Assembly: GCF_002091635.1 (NCBI RefSeq)
Contig: NZ_BDAC01000017.1
Coordinates: 1 to 64,000, forward strand
Reading direction: 5' to 3'
Length of the DNA stretch: 64,000 nt
Source of the DNA: Pseudomonas indica NBRC 103045
Lineage (GTDB): Bacteria; Pseudomonadota; Gammaproteobacteria; Pseudomonadales; Pseudomonadaceae
Below, piece by piece: positions 14,405 to 25,393 of the stretch (position 1 is its first letter; each line of letters starts with the position of its first letter). The notes beneath the pieces were generated by a model. The model worked only from the letters and a program-made list of their open reading frames with translations. It had not been told where the DNA came from and did not search any database. Position numbers and translations under genes: made by a program.

Positions 14405-17203
14405 TTAGGCTGCCAACCGTTCGGTCAGCTGCAGGATCTCGTTGATTTCAAGTGGGCTGAACACGCCACGGATGCCTTGCGGATGGATGACCGTGAAGGG
14501 GGCGTTGATCAGATCTTTTTTCTCTACCTTTTCGCGCTCGATGATGAAGTTCTTCAACAGGTGGAGGAATTCCATCTGCCGGCTGCTGAGCGTGGTGTGG
14601 GCGCGGATGAACTGGTCAAAGGCGGCGCTGACCTCGTCCGGGAAGCTCCTGAGCACTTCGATACCCAGGATGTGGCGGATGAACTGGATGAAGCGCGCCT
14701 TGCGGTTCTTGTAGACCTGACGCAGCAGGTCTTCGGTGATGTGCGGGTGCTCTTCGTGCAGCAGTTCGGCCAGTTCAGTGGCCTCTTCGCTGCTCACTGC
14801 CTCGCCGTTCTTGATCTTCTGCAGCACCAGGTTGTGCGCGGTGAGTTCGGCAATGAGGCATTCCACCATTTCGCGGTAGCGGGTGATGCTGACCGCCTCG
14901 TGCTGTGGGCCAAACTCCACCCATTCCTTTTTGTGCAGTTCATCGGCCAGATCGAGGTGGGTTTGTGGCTGGCCCGTGGATTGCTCGCGGAATTTCATCA
15001 GCGGGCCGAGTTTGGCGATCAGTTCGTCGAAGGCGTCTTCATCCGCCTTGGCCCAGTAGTGGCTGGTTTGCGCGGCGCAGATCAGGGCCTCTTCCTGCTT
15101 GACGAAGCTGACGGAGAGCGGCAGTTCGCTAATCTGCTCGATGATACCGTCCTTGAGGGTGTCGGCCTGTTCCTTTTCTTCGCTCAAGACGGCCAGCGAG
15201 TACTCTAGCAGGTCGCGCTCGAAGCGCATGGCCTTGAAGTCGGCCTCGGACACGGTGCGGAACAGCGGCTTGATTTCTGCGCGCAGAAACTCCAGCCGGT
15301 CGTGGCTGAGTCTGATCCAGAAGTTGTCGTCGTCCAGCCGCGCCAGCGCGGCGGCGGCTTCCTTGATCACCACCGACTCTTTAGGTAGCGCCGCAATCTG
15401 CAGGCGGAGCTTGGCGACTTCACTCGTGGCAATGTCGGCATGACCGCTGTCATTGGCCTTTTCGATCTTGTCGAGGCGCAGGCCCACCAGCCGCACCGGG
15501 AGCGGTAAATGCGGTTTAAGCTCCTTGCCCTTGGGGTTGAGCTTGAAGTATTCGAAGTTGTCCCAGCAGTCGAGGATCAGGAAAACATCCTTCTCAAGGC
15601 ACCAGGGCTTGGGCTTGCTGGTTTCCAGCAGGCGTGTGCCGCGCCCGACCATCTGCCAGAACTTGGTGTAGGAGTAGACCGGCTTGGCGAACACGAGGTT
15701 GACGATTTCGCGCACGTCGATGCCGGTATCGAGCATGTCCACGCTTATGGCGATGCGAGGCATGTCGTTGTTGGTGAATTGATCGAGCAGCCCACCTTTG
15801 CCATAGACGCGCGGGTCATCCGACACCAGCACCTTTGCAAGCTCACCGTGGTACTGCGGGTAGAGTTTGTCGAAGATCTCTTCCATGCGCCGGGCATGGG
15901 CCTTGGTGGCGCAGAAGAAGATGGTCTTGCCTGGCAGCACACCGTTAGCGTCCTTGATGGCTTCCTCCATGAATTCGCGGACGATCAGGGTGTTGGTGCC
16001 CTTGTTGATCACCTGCTTTTCGAGCTGGGTGCCCTCGAAGTTGATGTCTTCAACTTCCTTGCCCTGCAAGATCAGCTTCTTCTGGTCTTCGAGCGAAATG
16101 GTACGCTTGCTGATGCCTTCCATCTGGAACTTGGTCTGAATCTTCATGACCTGAAAGTTGCAGAGGTAGGGAGGCACGTTGTTTACGGCTTCTTCATAGG
16201 TGTAGGCAAACGTGGGAATACCGTCTTCGCAATGGAAAAGCTGGAAGGTGTTGTGGTCGATGATGTCGGTCGGTGTGGCTGTCAGGCCCAGCGTGATGGC
16301 CTTGAAGTAGCCGAGGACCTCGCCGAAGGTGTTGTAGATGGAGCGGTGGCTCTCATCGACCACGATGAAGTCGAAGAAGTGCGGCGACAGGTGCTGCGCG
16401 TCGTCACGGATGATGTTCAGCATCGTCGGGTAGGTGGCGACGTACACACGGCGGTCCGTGGCAATCAGCTTTTCGCCCACATTGGGCCAACGCGGCTCGT
16501 TGGGCATGTGCTCCTTGAAGGCAGCCAGCGCTTGCTCGCGTAACGCGATGCGGTCCACGAGGAATAGCACTTTTTCTGCGTGCCCGGCGCGCATCAAGGC
16601 ATCGACCATGGCAATGCAGGTGCGCGTCTTACCGGTGCCGGTGGCCATCACCAACAGGAAATCACGCTTCTTCTGCTCGATACCATCAAGCACCGAGCGT
16701 ATCGCTCGGATCTGGTAATCGCGCCCGGCGATCGAGGTGTTTATGAACTCCTGCGTCAACGGCTTGCGATTACGACGGATGTAGGCAAAGCGCTCCAGGT
16801 CGTCGCGGGTGGGAAAGCCGACCACCTTGCGCGGTGGGGCGTTCTCCAAATCCCAGAAATACAGATCATGGCCGTTGGTGTAGAAGCAGAACGGCAGATC
16901 AACGCCCAGCTGCTTCTGGATGTTGTAGCAGTACTGCTTGGCCTGCTCACGGCCAATGGCGGCATCGCGACTTGTCTTTTTGGCCTCGATCACTGCCAGC
17001 GGCTTGCCGTCTTTTCCCAGCAAGACGTAGTCGCTGAACTGGCGACCCTCGTAGAGCGTGCGAGGCTCGGCCACACCATCGGGCAACTCGGTGAGGATGT
17101 CGAATTCCTCGACAACCTGAGTGGGGTCTTTGACGTTCCAGCCAGCCAGGGCGAGTTGATCGTCAATCAACTCAGACCGGGTTTGTGCTTCGGATTTGGT
17201 CAT
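14405..17203 (-). CDS. hsdR: Type I restriction enzyme HsdR (nuclease/translocase)
   Basis: A 932-aa motor subunit. The N-terminal PD-(D/E)xK nuclease has Asp58, Glu73 and Lys75 in '...VIEAKK'. The superfamily 2 helicase has Walker A ATGTGKT at 187-193 and DESH at 283-286; motif VI ('QMVGRGTRLLE') is also present. The C-terminal 'EcoEI_R' type region ends in the HsdM-binding part. It cuts unmethylated DNA after ATP-driven translocation. It is the first gene of a six-gene operon (hsdR, M, S, AAA, unknown, HNH) and the gene nearest the tRNA-Pro attachment site. Confidence 0.96.
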   Translation of the reverse strand: MTKSEAQTRSELIDDQLALAGWNVKDPTQVVEEFDILTELPDGVAEPRTLYEGRQFSDYVLLGKDGKPLAVIEAKKTSRDAAIGREQAKQYCYNIQKQLGVDLPFCFYTNGHDLYFWDLENAPPRKVVGFPTRDDLERFAYIRRNRKPLTQEFINTSIAGRDYQIRAIRSVLDGIEQKKRDFLLVMATGTGKTRTCIAMVDALMRAGHAEKVLFLVDRIALREQALAAFKEHMPNEPRWPNVGEKLIATDRRVYVATYPTMLNIIRDDAQHLSPHFFDFIVVDESHRSIYNTFGEVLGYFKAITLGLTATPTDIIDHNTFQLFHCEDGIPTFAYTYEEAVNNVPPYLCNFQVMKIQTKFQMEGISKRTISLEDQKKLILQGKEVEDINFEGTQLEKQVINKGTNTLIVREFMEEAIKDANGVLPGKTIFFCATKAHARRMEEIFDKLYPQYHGELAKVLVSDDPRVYGKGGLLDQFTNNDMPRIAISVDMLDTGIDVREIVNLVFAKPVYSYTKFWQMVGRGTRLLETSKPKPWCLEKDVFLILDCWDNFEYFKLNPKGKELKPHLPLPVRLVGLRLDKIEKANDSGHADIATSEVAKLRLQIAALPKESVVIKEAAAALARLDDDNFWIRLSHDRLEFLRAEIKPLFRTVSEADFKAMRFERDLLEYSLAVLSEEKEQADTLKDGIIEQISELPLSVSFVKQEEALICAAQTSHYWAKADEDAFDELIAKLGPLMKFREQSTGQPQTHLDLADELHKKEWVEFGPQHEAVSITRYREMVECLIAELTAHNLVLQKIKNGEAVSSEEATELAELLHEEHPHITEDLLRQVYKNRKARFIQFIRHILGIEVLRSFPDEVSAAFDQFIRAHTTLSSRQMEFLHLLKNFIIEREKVEKKDLINAPFTVIHPQGIRGVFSPLEINEILQLTERLAA

Positions 17204-17354
17204 GAGTAGCGTCTTCCCTGTTTTCGCGCACGACTGGAAGTCAGTTGTTATGTGAAACTGCTATGACTGGAGCTATTCAGGACGTGGCGTCGCCTCGGCT
17301 GAGGCATCTACCTCACTCTGGATCCTAATCTCGCAGGCTGACGAAGCCAATCTC

Positions 17355-17376
17355 AATTGGCAACCAATTGGCAACC
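17355..17376. repeat. Tandem 11-bp repeat beside the island end
   Basis: AATTGGCAACC occurs twice without spacer (17355-17365, 17366-17376), about 90 bp from the tRNA-Pro 3' end. Short direct repeats in this position can be integrase arm-binding sites. The rest of the 261-bp gap between hsdR and the tRNA shows only the terminator listed next. Confidence 0.5.
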
Positions 17377-17421
17377 AGAACGCATCGAAGCATAGATAAA
17401 GCAGAAAACATCAAGCATAAA

Positions 17422-17453
17422 AAAATCCAGTCACCGCTAAGTGACTGGATTTT
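17422..17453 (-). terminator. Terminator of tRNA-Pro
   Basis: A perfect 12-bp stem, AAATCCAGTCAC (17423-17434) with GTGACTGGATTT (17441-17452) and a 6-nt loop. On the minus strand it is followed by a T-rich run. It lies 12 bp beyond the tRNA 3' end. Confidence 0.8.
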
Positions 17454-17464
17454 CTAGGGTTTTT

Positions 17465-17542
<78 letters not shown>

Positions 17543-17624
17543 CGATGCGATCCGCTTTCTACTACTACGGAAGCGGGTCGCACTATACCCTAAGTTTCTG
17601 AAATGTGGAAGTTTTTCTTCAAGG

Positions 17625-17981
17625 CTATTTGCGCAATACAAGCAAGACATCTTCTAACTCGGCAATCATCTGCCGGATGAGTTGCTTGTATTGGGTTGTG
17701 TCTTCCTTGGCTTCGTCCCCCGAGAGGCGCTGACGGGCTCCGCCGATGGTAAAACCTTGATCATAGAGCAGCGCTCGGATTTGCCGGATCATCAGCACAT
17801 CTTGGCGCTGGTAGTAGCGCCGGTTACCCCGGCGCTTCACCGGATTGAGTTGTGGGAACTCCTGCTCCCAATATCTCAACACGTGGGGTTTGACGGCGCA
17901 GAGTTCACTGACCTCACCAATGGTGAAGTAGCGCTTACCGGGGATTGCCGGTAACTCGTCGTTATGACTTGGTTCCAGCAT
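17625..17981 (-). CDS. MerR-family transcriptional regulator next to ihfA
   Basis: A 118-aa MerR-like protein. The winged HTH is in residues about 18-85, with '[25 protein letters not shown]' as its start, followed by a short C-terminal helix for dimerisation. No metal-binding cysteines are present at the end, so it is not a metal sensor of the CueR type. It overlaps ihfA by 20 bp, an arrangement constant in Pseudomonas. The target is unknown. Confidence 0.9.
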   Translation of the reverse strand: MLEPSHNDELPAIPGKRYFTIGEVSELCAVKPHVLRYWEQEFPQLNPVKRRGNRRYYQRQDVLMIRQIRALLYDQGFTIGGARQRLSGDEAKEDTTQYKQLIRQMIAELEDVLLVLRK

Positions 17982-18264
17982 AAGCCTCGACTCTGGCTTT
18001 CAATTTCTGCCCTGGACGAAAGGTGACCACACGGCGCGCCGTAATAGGGATTTCCTCCCCGGTCTTGGGATTGCGACCAGGGCGCTGGCGCTTATCGCGC
18101 AAATCGAAATTGCCAAAACCCGACAACTTGACCTGCTCGTTCAGCTCCAGCGCATGCCGGATTTCCTCAAAGAACAGCTCCACCAATTCCTTGGCTTCCC
18201 GCTTATTCAGGCCAAGCTCTTCATACAGACGTTCCGCCATCTCAGCTTTCGTCAGAGCCCCCAT
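17962..18264 (-). CDS. ihfA: Integration host factor subunit alpha
   Basis: A 100-aa DNA-bending protein of the HU/IHF family. It contains the β-arm sequence '[12 protein letters not shown]' with the Pro that intercalates in DNA, and it begins [11 protein letters not shown]. It pairs with IhfB to bend DNA by about 160 degrees at promoters and integration sites. It lies 3 bp after pheT, in the standard pheST-ihfA order, so it is cotranscribed with the synthetase genes. Confidence 0.98.
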   Translation of the reverse strand: MGALTKAEMAERLYEELGLNKREAKELVELFFEEIRHALELNEQVKLSGFGNFDLRDKRQRPGRNPKTGEEIPITARRVVTFRPGQKLKARVEAYAGTKS

Positions 18265-18267
18265 ACG

Positions 18268-20646
18268 CTACTTCCTTAACGTGGCGTTGAACCTTTCTTC
18301 CAGCGAGGTGAGGATGTTCTGCGTTGTGGTGTTCACCTCATCGTCGTTAAGAGTGCGCGATGGATGCTGCCAGGTCAAGCCAACGGCCAGGCTTTTTCTA
18401 TGCGGATCAATGCCTTTACCATGATAAACGTCAAACAGCCTGAGGTCGGTCAGCCATTCCCCCGCCGCTTCTCGAATCGAAGCGAGAACGGCATTGGCCT
18501 CCACGTTCCGATCCACCAGGATGGCCAAGTCGCGACGCACCTCGGGGAAACGCGACAGCTCACGGAACTGCGGCAAGCGTCCCTGCACCACCTCGGCCAA
18601 CACCAGCTCGAACAGGTACAGCGGCTGGATCAGGTCCAGCTCTGTCGCCAGTTGCGGGTGGATAGCCCCCAAGAAGCCGACCAAGCGACCATCCCGCTCG
18701 ATGCGTGCCGTCTGGCCCGGGTGCAGAGCCGGATGCTCACCCGGGTGGAAGCTGAAGGCAGCAGTGTCGCCGGCATAACCAAGCAGCGCCTCGACGTCAG
18801 CCTTGAGGTCATAGAAATCCACGTTTTCCCGACCATGCGCCCAAGCCTCCGGCAACCGGCCACCGGTGATGACGCCCGCCAGCATGGCTTCCTGCTTGAG
18901 CCCTTCGAGCTGCCCCACGAAACGCAGACCACTTTCAAACAGGCGAACGCGCGATTGCTGACGGTTCAGGTTGTGTAGCACAGCCTTCACCAGCCCCGGC
19001 CACAGCGACGAACGCATGGCAGCCATGTCGGCGGAGATGGGGTTGGCGAGCATCAGCGGTTCGACGCCAGGGTTGAACTGCTCGAACAGGCGAGGATCGA
19101 TGAAGCTGTAGGTGATCGCTTCCTGGTAGCCGCGAGCGACCAGGAGACGACGCAACGCAGGCAGCTCCGCCCGCGCTTCGGAACGCGCCTTCGGCGCCAG
19201 GCGAGCCTGCGGATAGCGGACCGGCAGGCGATTGTAGCCATATAGCCGGCCGAGCTCTTCGATCAGATCGATTTCCAGACTGATATCGAAGCGATGGCTC
19301 GGCGCCTCGACCTGCCACACACCAGAACCGGCGGACGAAATACCCAGGCCAAGCGCACTGAGCAGGCGCTCGACATCGCCTGCATCCAGCTCCAGCCCGA
19401 GCATCTGGCTGATGCGCTCGGCACGCAGGGTGATCGCTGGCACGCGCGGTAGATCAGCCTCGCTGACCGCCTCGATGATCGGCCCCGGCTCACCACCGAC
19501 GATATCCAGAATCAATGCAGTCGCCCGCTCCATCGCGCGACGGGCGAGCTGCGAGTCAACACCGCGCTCGAAGCGGTGCGACGAGTCGGTATGCAGACCA
19601 TAGGAACGCGCCTTACCGGCAAGGGCGATAGTGTCGAAGAAGGCACTTTCGAGGAAAAGGTCACGGGTCTTGGCGCTGACACCACTGTGCTCGCCTCCCA
19701 TGACACCTGCAATTGCCAGGGCGCGCTGATAGTCGGCGATTACTAGAGTATCGGCACGCAACGCGACTTCCTGTCCATCCAGTAGGACCAGCTTCTCGCC
19801 CTCCTCCGCCATCCGCACGCGAATGCCGCCATTGATTTCTGCGAGATCAAAAGCATGCATCGGCTGGCCGAGTTCAAGCATGACGTAGTTGGTGATATCC
19901 ACCGCCGCGTCGATGCTGCGGATATCGGAACGACGCAGTCGCTCCACCATCCAGGTCGGCGTCGGTCTAGACAGGTCGACATTGCGAATGACACGGCCGA
20001 GGTAACGCGGGCACGCCTTAGGTGCCAGCACATCGACAGGGCGAATCTCATCATGGGCCGGGGAAACCGGCTCGATGGCGATCGGAGTGACGGTTGCTCC
20101 GTAGATCGCACCCACTTCCCGGGCCAGGCCGACCAGAGAGAGGCAATCGCCGCGGTTCGGCGTCAGCCCCAGCTCGATGCTGGCATCGTCCAGGTTGAGA
20201 TAGGCACGAATGTCTTCACCCACCGGAGCATCTACAGGCAACTCCAAGAGCCCGCTGTCATCATCGCTGATCTGCAGCTCGGAAGCCGAGCACAGCATGC
20301 CGTTGGACTCCACGCCACGCAGCTTGGCCTTCTTGATTTTGAAATCGCCCGGAAGCTCGGCACCGATCATGGCGAACGGGACCTTGAGCCCAGGCCGTAC
20401 GTTCGGAGCACCACAGACGACCTGAAATTGCGTCTGGCCATCGCTGACCTGGCAGACTCGCAGCTTGTCGGCATCGGGGTGCTGCTCGGTACTCAGCACC
20501 TCACCGACCACCACACCGGAAAATACACCGGCAACCGGGCTGACGCTGTCGACTTCAAGCCCGACCATCGACAGGCGAGCGACAAGCTCATCACGGGACA
20601 CTTGGGGATTTACCCAGCTCCGCAGCCACTGTTCACTGAATTTCAT
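18268..20646 (-). CDS. pheT: Phenylalanyl-tRNA synthetase beta subunit
   Basis: A 792-aa subunit. The N-terminal tRNA-binding/OB domain (residues ~40-150) is followed by the B3/B4 editing domain, the B5 domain, the inactive class II core and a C-terminal anticodon-binding (FDX-ACB) domain ending '...NILTSLEERFNATLRK'. With PheS it forms the α2β2 enzyme that charges tRNA-Phe and clears mis-attached Tyr. Length is normal. It lies 38 bp after pheS. Confidence 0.98.
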   Translation of the reverse strand: MKFSEQWLRSWVNPQVSRDELVARLSMVGLEVDSVSPVAGVFSGVVVGEVLSTEQHPDADKLRVCQVSDGQTQFQVVCGAPNVRPGLKVPFAMIGAELPGDFKIKKAKLRGVESNGMLCSASELQISDDDSGLLELPVDAPVGEDIRAYLNLDDASIELGLTPNRGDCLSLVGLAREVGAIYGATVTPIAIEPVSPAHDEIRPVDVLAPKACPRYLGRVIRNVDLSRPTPTWMVERLRRSDIRSIDAAVDITNYVMLELGQPMHAFDLAEINGGIRVRMAEEGEKLVLLDGQEVALRADTLVIADYQRALAIAGVMGGEHSGVSAKTRDLFLESAFFDTIALAGKARSYGLHTDSSHRFERGVDSQLARRAMERATALILDIVGGEPGPIIEAVSEADLPRVPAITLRAERISQMLGLELDAGDVERLLSALGLGISSAGSGVWQVEAPSHRFDISLEIDLIEELGRLYGYNRLPVRYPQARLAPKARSEARAELPALRRLLVARGYQEAITYSFIDPRLFEQFNPGVEPLMLANPISADMAAMRSSLWPGLVKAVLHNLNRQQSRVRLFESGLRFVGQLEGLKQEAMLAGVITGGRLPEAWAHGRENVDFYDLKADVEALLGYAGDTAAFSFHPGEHPALHPGQTARIERDGRLVGFLGAIHPQLATELDLIQPLYLFELVLAEVVQGRLPQFRELSRFPEVRRDLAILVDRNVEANAVLASIREAAGEWLTDLRLFDVYHGKGIDPHRKSLAVGLTWQHPSRTLNDDEVNTTTQNILTSLEERFNATLRK

Positions 20647-20684
20647 CCTGCTCTCCTAAAGCAAATCGGTTACGGTCGTGCGCC

Positions 20685-21783
<1,099 letters not shown>

Positions 21784-21795
21784 ATTGTCAAGGAG

Positions 21796-22152
21796 TTAAG
21801 CCAGAACGGCTTTCGCTTTCTCGACAATCGCAGCAAACGCCGCTTTTTCGTTCACTGCCAGATCGGCCAGAACCTTACGGTCGATCTCGATGGCCGCCTT
21901 CTTCAGACCGGCGATCAGACGGCTGTAGGACAGACCGTTGACACGAGCACCAGCATTGATACGGGCGATCCACAGGGCACGGAACTGACGCTTGCGCTGA
22001 CGGCGGTCACGGTAGGCGTACTGGCCAGCCTTGATCACAGCCTGCTTGGCGACGCGGAATACGCGCGAACGCGCACCGTAATAGCCCTTGGCGAGTTTCA
22101 GAATCTTTTTGTGACGGCGACGAGCGATGACGCCACGCTTAACACGAGCCAT
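21796..22152 (-). CDS. rplT: 50S ribosomal protein L20
   Basis: A 118-aa, strongly basic protein ([21 protein letters not shown] start) of normal length. It binds 23S rRNA early in 50S assembly. In many bacteria it also represses the infC-rpmI-rplT operon by binding its mRNA. It follows rpmI by 26 bp. Confidence 0.99.
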   Translation of the reverse strand: MARVKRGVIARRRHKKILKLAKGYYGARSRVFRVAKQAVIKAGQYAYRDRRQRKRQFRALWIARINAGARVNGLSYSRLIAGLKKAAIEIDRKVLADLAVNEKAAFAAIVEKAKAVLA

Positions 22153-22178
22153 GAGTAAATTCCTCTAAGTCTTGACGA

Positions 22179-22373
22179 TCAACGAACGCGCAGCATGCGC
22201 TCCACCTTGGCAACGTCGGACGGGTGCACCTGAGTGCAACCGCGCAACTGACGCTTACGCTTGGTGGTCATCTTGGTCAGGATGTGGCTCTTGAAAGCGT
22301 GTTTGTGCTTGAAGCCGGAAGCGGTCTTCTTGAAACGCTTCGCAGCACCGCTCTTGGTTTTCATTTTTGGCAT
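22179..22373 (-). CDS. rpmI: 50S ribosomal protein L35
   Basis: A 64-aa basic protein ([21 protein letters not shown] start) of the size usual for L35. It lies between infC and rplT in the conserved order, 61 bp downstream of infC. Confidence 0.99.
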   Translation of the reverse strand: MPKMKTKSGAAKRFKKTASGFKHKHAFKSHILTKMTTKRKRQLRGCTQVHPSDVAKVERMLRVR

Positions 22374-22434
22374 GTTCGGATACTCCGCATTCAGTCAATA
22401 CACATAACCACAAGGCCTGCCAGTGCCCTGGAGG

Positions 22435-22983
22435 TTATTTTCGCTTTTTGGGGGCGATGACCATCATCAGCTGGCGTCCTTCCAGCTTAGGAAATTGCTC
22501 GACACTGCCGTATTCCGCGAGGTCGTTCTCGACCCGCTTCAACAGCTCCATGCCCAGCTCCTGGTGAGCCATCTCACGACCACGGAATCGCAGGGATACC
22601 TTGGCCTTGTCCCCATCATTAAGGAAACGTATCAGGTTGCGTAGTTTTACCTGATAATCCCCTTCCTCCGTCCCTGGACGAAACTTGATTTCCTTGATCT
22701 GAACCTGCTTCTGGTTCTTCTTCGCCGCAGCGACCTGCTTCTTCTTTTCGAATAGGTGCTTGCCGTAATCCATGATCCGGCACACGGGCGGCACCGCATC
22801 GGCGGAAATCTCCACCAGATCCAGCTTGGCTTCTTCAGCTACACGAAGCGCTTCATCAATCGAGACGATGCCAATCTGCTCGCCGTCCGCACCAATTAAC
22901 CGAACCTCGCGTGCCGAGATATTCTCGTTGATCGGGGCTTTCGGTTGAGCTCGTTTATCTTGTCTCATTTCACGCTTAATAAT
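22435..22983 (-). CDS. infC: Translation initiation factor IF-3 with AUU start codon
   Basis: A 182-aa factor that keeps 30S subunits free and proofreads the start codon. I place the start at the ATT at 22983 (ATT-AAG-CGT-GAA-ATG), because GGAG lies 5 bases upstream and the Shine-Dalgarno is poorly placed for the ATG at 22968 or for the overlapping ATC at 22986. An AUU start is the classic basis for IF-3 autoregulation: excess factor rejects its own start codon. The C-terminal domain holds '[17 protein letters not shown]' and the ending '[14 protein letters not shown]'. It begins 2 bases after the thrS stop. Confidence 0.93.
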   Translation of the reverse strand: MIKREMRQDKRAQPKAPINENISAREVRLIGADGEQIGIVSIDEALRVAEEAKLDLVEISADAVPPVCRIMDYGKHLFEKKKQVAAAKKNQKQVQIKEIKFRPGTEEGDYQVKLRNLIRFLNDGDKAKVSLRFRGREMAHQELGMELLKRVENDLAEYGSVEQFPKLEGRQLMMVIAPKKRK

Positions 22984-22985
22984 GA

Positions 22986-24908
22986 TTACTCCAAATCTTG
23001 GCGACCACGCCGGGAAACCGCCTGCGCGAGCTGACTGACGAATTCGTCGACGGGCATGGAGCCCAGGTCGACGCCTTCGCGGGTACGCACAGCAACGGAT
23101 CTAGTCTCGACTTCCCGATCTCCAATAACCAAGAGATAAGGAATCTTGAGCAAGGTATGCTCGCGGATTTTAAAGCCGATCTTCTCGTTTCTCAAGTCGG
23201 ACTTGGCACGAAAACCGCTTTGGTTCAGCGCTTTCTCGACCTCGAGGGCAAAGTCGGCCTGCTTGTCGGTGATATTCATGATCACCGCCTGAGTCGGCGC
23301 GAGCCATGCCGGGAACGCGCCCTCATAGTGCTCGATCAACATGCCTATGAAACGCTCGAAGGAGCCCAGGATAGCGCGATGCAGCATTACCGGGTGCTTG
23401 CGATCGTTGTTCTCGCTAACGTATTCGGCACCCAGACGCACCGGCAGGTTGAAGTCCAACTGCAAGGTGCCGCACTGCCAGACCCGCCCCAGACAATCCT
23501 TCAGCGAGAACTCGATCTTCGGACCATAGAAGGCACCTTCCCCCGGCTGCAGATCGTACGGCAGACCGGCACTCTCCAGGGCAGCCGCCAAAGCCGACTC
23601 AGCCCGATCCCACAGCTCATCGGAACCGACACGCTTTTCCGGACGCGTCGACAGTTTCAGCTGGATATCCTGGAAGCCGAAATCGGCGTACACATCCAGG
23701 GTCAGCTTGATGAAGGCGGCCGCCTCATCCTGCATCTGCTCCTCGGTGCAGAAGATATGCGCATCATCCTGGGTAAAGGCACGCACCCGCATGATGCCGT
23801 GCAAGGCACCGGACGGCTCGTTACGATGACAGGCACCGAACTCGGCCAGACGCATCGGCAACTCGCGATAGCTCTTCAAGCCCTGATTGAATACCTGCAC
23901 ATGACATGGGCAGTTCATCGGCTTGATCGCGTAGTCACGACTTTCCGACTCAGTGGTGAACATGTTCTCGGCGTAGTTGGCCCAGTGGCCCGACTTTTCC
24001 CAGAGACTGCGATCAACAACCTGGGGCGTCTTGATCTCCAGATAGCCATTCTCGCGCTGAATGCCGCGCATGTATTGCTCGAGCACCTGGTAGAGCGTCC
24101 AGCCGTTGGGATGCCAGAACACCATGCCAGGAGCCTCTTCCTGGGTATGGAAAAGATCCAGGCGCTTGCCGATCTTACGGTGATCGCGCTTTTCGGCCTC
24201 TTCAATACGCTGGATATAGGCAGCCAGTTGCTTCTTGTCCGCCCAGGCAGTGCCATAGATGCGCTGCAACTGCTCGTTCTTCGAATCCCCACGCCAGTAG
24301 GCGCCAGAGATCTTGGTCAGCTTGAATGCCTTCAGGAAACGCGTGTTCGGCACGTGCGGCCCGCGGCACATGTCGACGTATTCTTCGTGATAGTAAAGAC
24401 CCATCGCCCGTTCATCGGGCATGTCGTCGATCAGACGTAGCTTGTATTCCTCGCCACGCGACTTGAACACATCGATGACCTGATCTCGGGGCGTCATCTT
24501 TTTGATGACGTCGTAGTCCTTGTCGATCAACTCACGCATGCGCTGCTCAATGGCAGCAACATCCTCAGGCGTAAAAGGACGCTCGTAGGCGATGTCGTAG
24601 TAGAAGCCTTCCTCGATTACCGGCCCGATCACCATTTTCGCGGTCGGGTACAACTGCTTGACCGCATGACCGATCAGGTGAGCACAGGAGTGGCGAATGA
24701 TCTCCAGCCCTTCTTCGTCCTTCGGCGTGATGATTTGCAGCGTCGCATCGGTATCGATCAAATCGCAGGCATCGACCAGACGACCATTGACCCTGCCAGC
24801 CAACGTAGCCTTGGCAAGACCAGCCCCAATGGACTGCGCCACTTCGAGCACGGATACCGGTTGATCGAACGAACGCTGACTGCCGTCGGGAAGAGTAATG
24901 ATGGGCAT
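22986..24908 (-). CDS. thrS: Threonyl-tRNA synthetase
   Basis: A 640-aa class II synthetase with an N-terminal TGS domain (residues 1-62), an editing domain with '[17 protein letters not shown]', a catalytic core (motif 2 around '[15 protein letters not shown]') and a C-terminal anticodon domain. The start at 24908 is set by GAGGAGG upstream; a longer frame to 24941 lacks a ribosome site. It is first in thrS-infC-rpmI-rplT-pheST-ihfA. The 220 bp upstream contain no T-box, as expected for a pseudomonad. Confidence 0.98.
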   Translation of the reverse strand: MPIITLPDGSQRSFDQPVSVLEVAQSIGAGLAKATLAGRVNGRLVDACDLIDTDATLQIITPKDEEGLEIIRHSCAHLIGHAVKQLYPTAKMVIGPVIEEGFYYDIAYERPFTPEDVAAIEQRMRELIDKDYDVIKKMTPRDQVIDVFKSRGEEYKLRLIDDMPDERAMGLYYHEEYVDMCRGPHVPNTRFLKAFKLTKISGAYWRGDSKNEQLQRIYGTAWADKKQLAAYIQRIEEAEKRDHRKIGKRLDLFHTQEEAPGMVFWHPNGWTLYQVLEQYMRGIQRENGYLEIKTPQVVDRSLWEKSGHWANYAENMFTTESESRDYAIKPMNCPCHVQVFNQGLKSYRELPMRLAEFGACHRNEPSGALHGIMRVRAFTQDDAHIFCTEEQMQDEAAAFIKLTLDVYADFGFQDIQLKLSTRPEKRVGSDELWDRAESALAAALESAGLPYDLQPGEGAFYGPKIEFSLKDCLGRVWQCGTLQLDFNLPVRLGAEYVSENNDRKHPVMLHRAILGSFERFIGMLIEHYEGAFPAWLAPTQAVIMNITDKQADFALEVEKALNQSGFRAKSDLRNEKIGFKIREHTLLKIPYLLVIGDREVETRSVAVRTREGVDLGSMPVDEFVSQLAQAVSRRGRQDLE

Positions 24909-25097
24909 GGCGCCTCCTCTCCTAGTGGTGACCCCTACCAAAGGCCACGTGGGTTGGGATGAGCCAGTAAGCGATCCGGCGGTTTATCTGCCTCACAGCG
25001 GCAGAGCCCGAAGGCCAACCAGACCAGACCAGAGTCACTGGAAGTTTCGAAGCCGGGATGCTTTCAGAAAGCCTCGCCCCTGACAAGCAGCCCAATA

Positions 25098-25124
25098 AAA
25101 AAGGGTCGCTACTGCGACCCTTTT
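25098..25124 (-). terminator. Terminator of tRNA-Val
   Basis: Stem AAAAGGGTCGC and GCGACCCTTTT with a 4-nt loop. On the minus strand it ends in a T-run (TTTTTTATT). It lies 6 bp past the tRNA-Val 3' end. Confidence 0.8.
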
Positions 25125-25129
25125 CGATT

Positions 25130-25206
25130 TGGTAGGCACAATTGGACTCGAACCAACGACCCCCACCATGTCAAGGTGGTGCTCTAACCAACTGAGCTAT
25201 GTGCCT
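25130..25206 (-). tRNA. tRNA-Val(GAC)
   Basis: A 77-nt tRNA with encoded CCA (25130-25132). The acceptor AGGCACA pairs with TGTGCCT. Loop TTGACAT in stem CCACC/GGTGG gives anticodon GAC, and the T-loop TTCGAGT is normal. It lies upstream of thrS on the same strand, as in PAO1. The 187 bp between it and pauB hold an AT-rich stretch and an 8-C run, with nothing else I can support. Confidence 0.95.
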
Positions 25207-25393
25207 GCTGTTGGCCGCGCATTTTACGGAAGCCTGAACCACTGTCAACACTTTTTTCGCTAACTGACTGAAAAAGTGGATTTTTTAATGTTCAGACTAG
25301 CGTCAATAATTTTGCACACCCCCCCCTAGCCGGACATTTCCAACTCGGGTAGGATCGCTTCGTCCGTAAAAAATAAAAAACATAGGTTGCAAG

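Noticed and set aside
8200..17203. BREX or DISARM
   Set aside because: No PglZ, BrxC, DrmA or DrmB protein is present. HsdR, HsdM and HsdS explain the core as an ordinary type I system.
24909..25129. T-box or attenuator upstream of thrS
   Set aside because: No T-box sequence or specifier stem is visible, and pseudomonads are not known to use one here.
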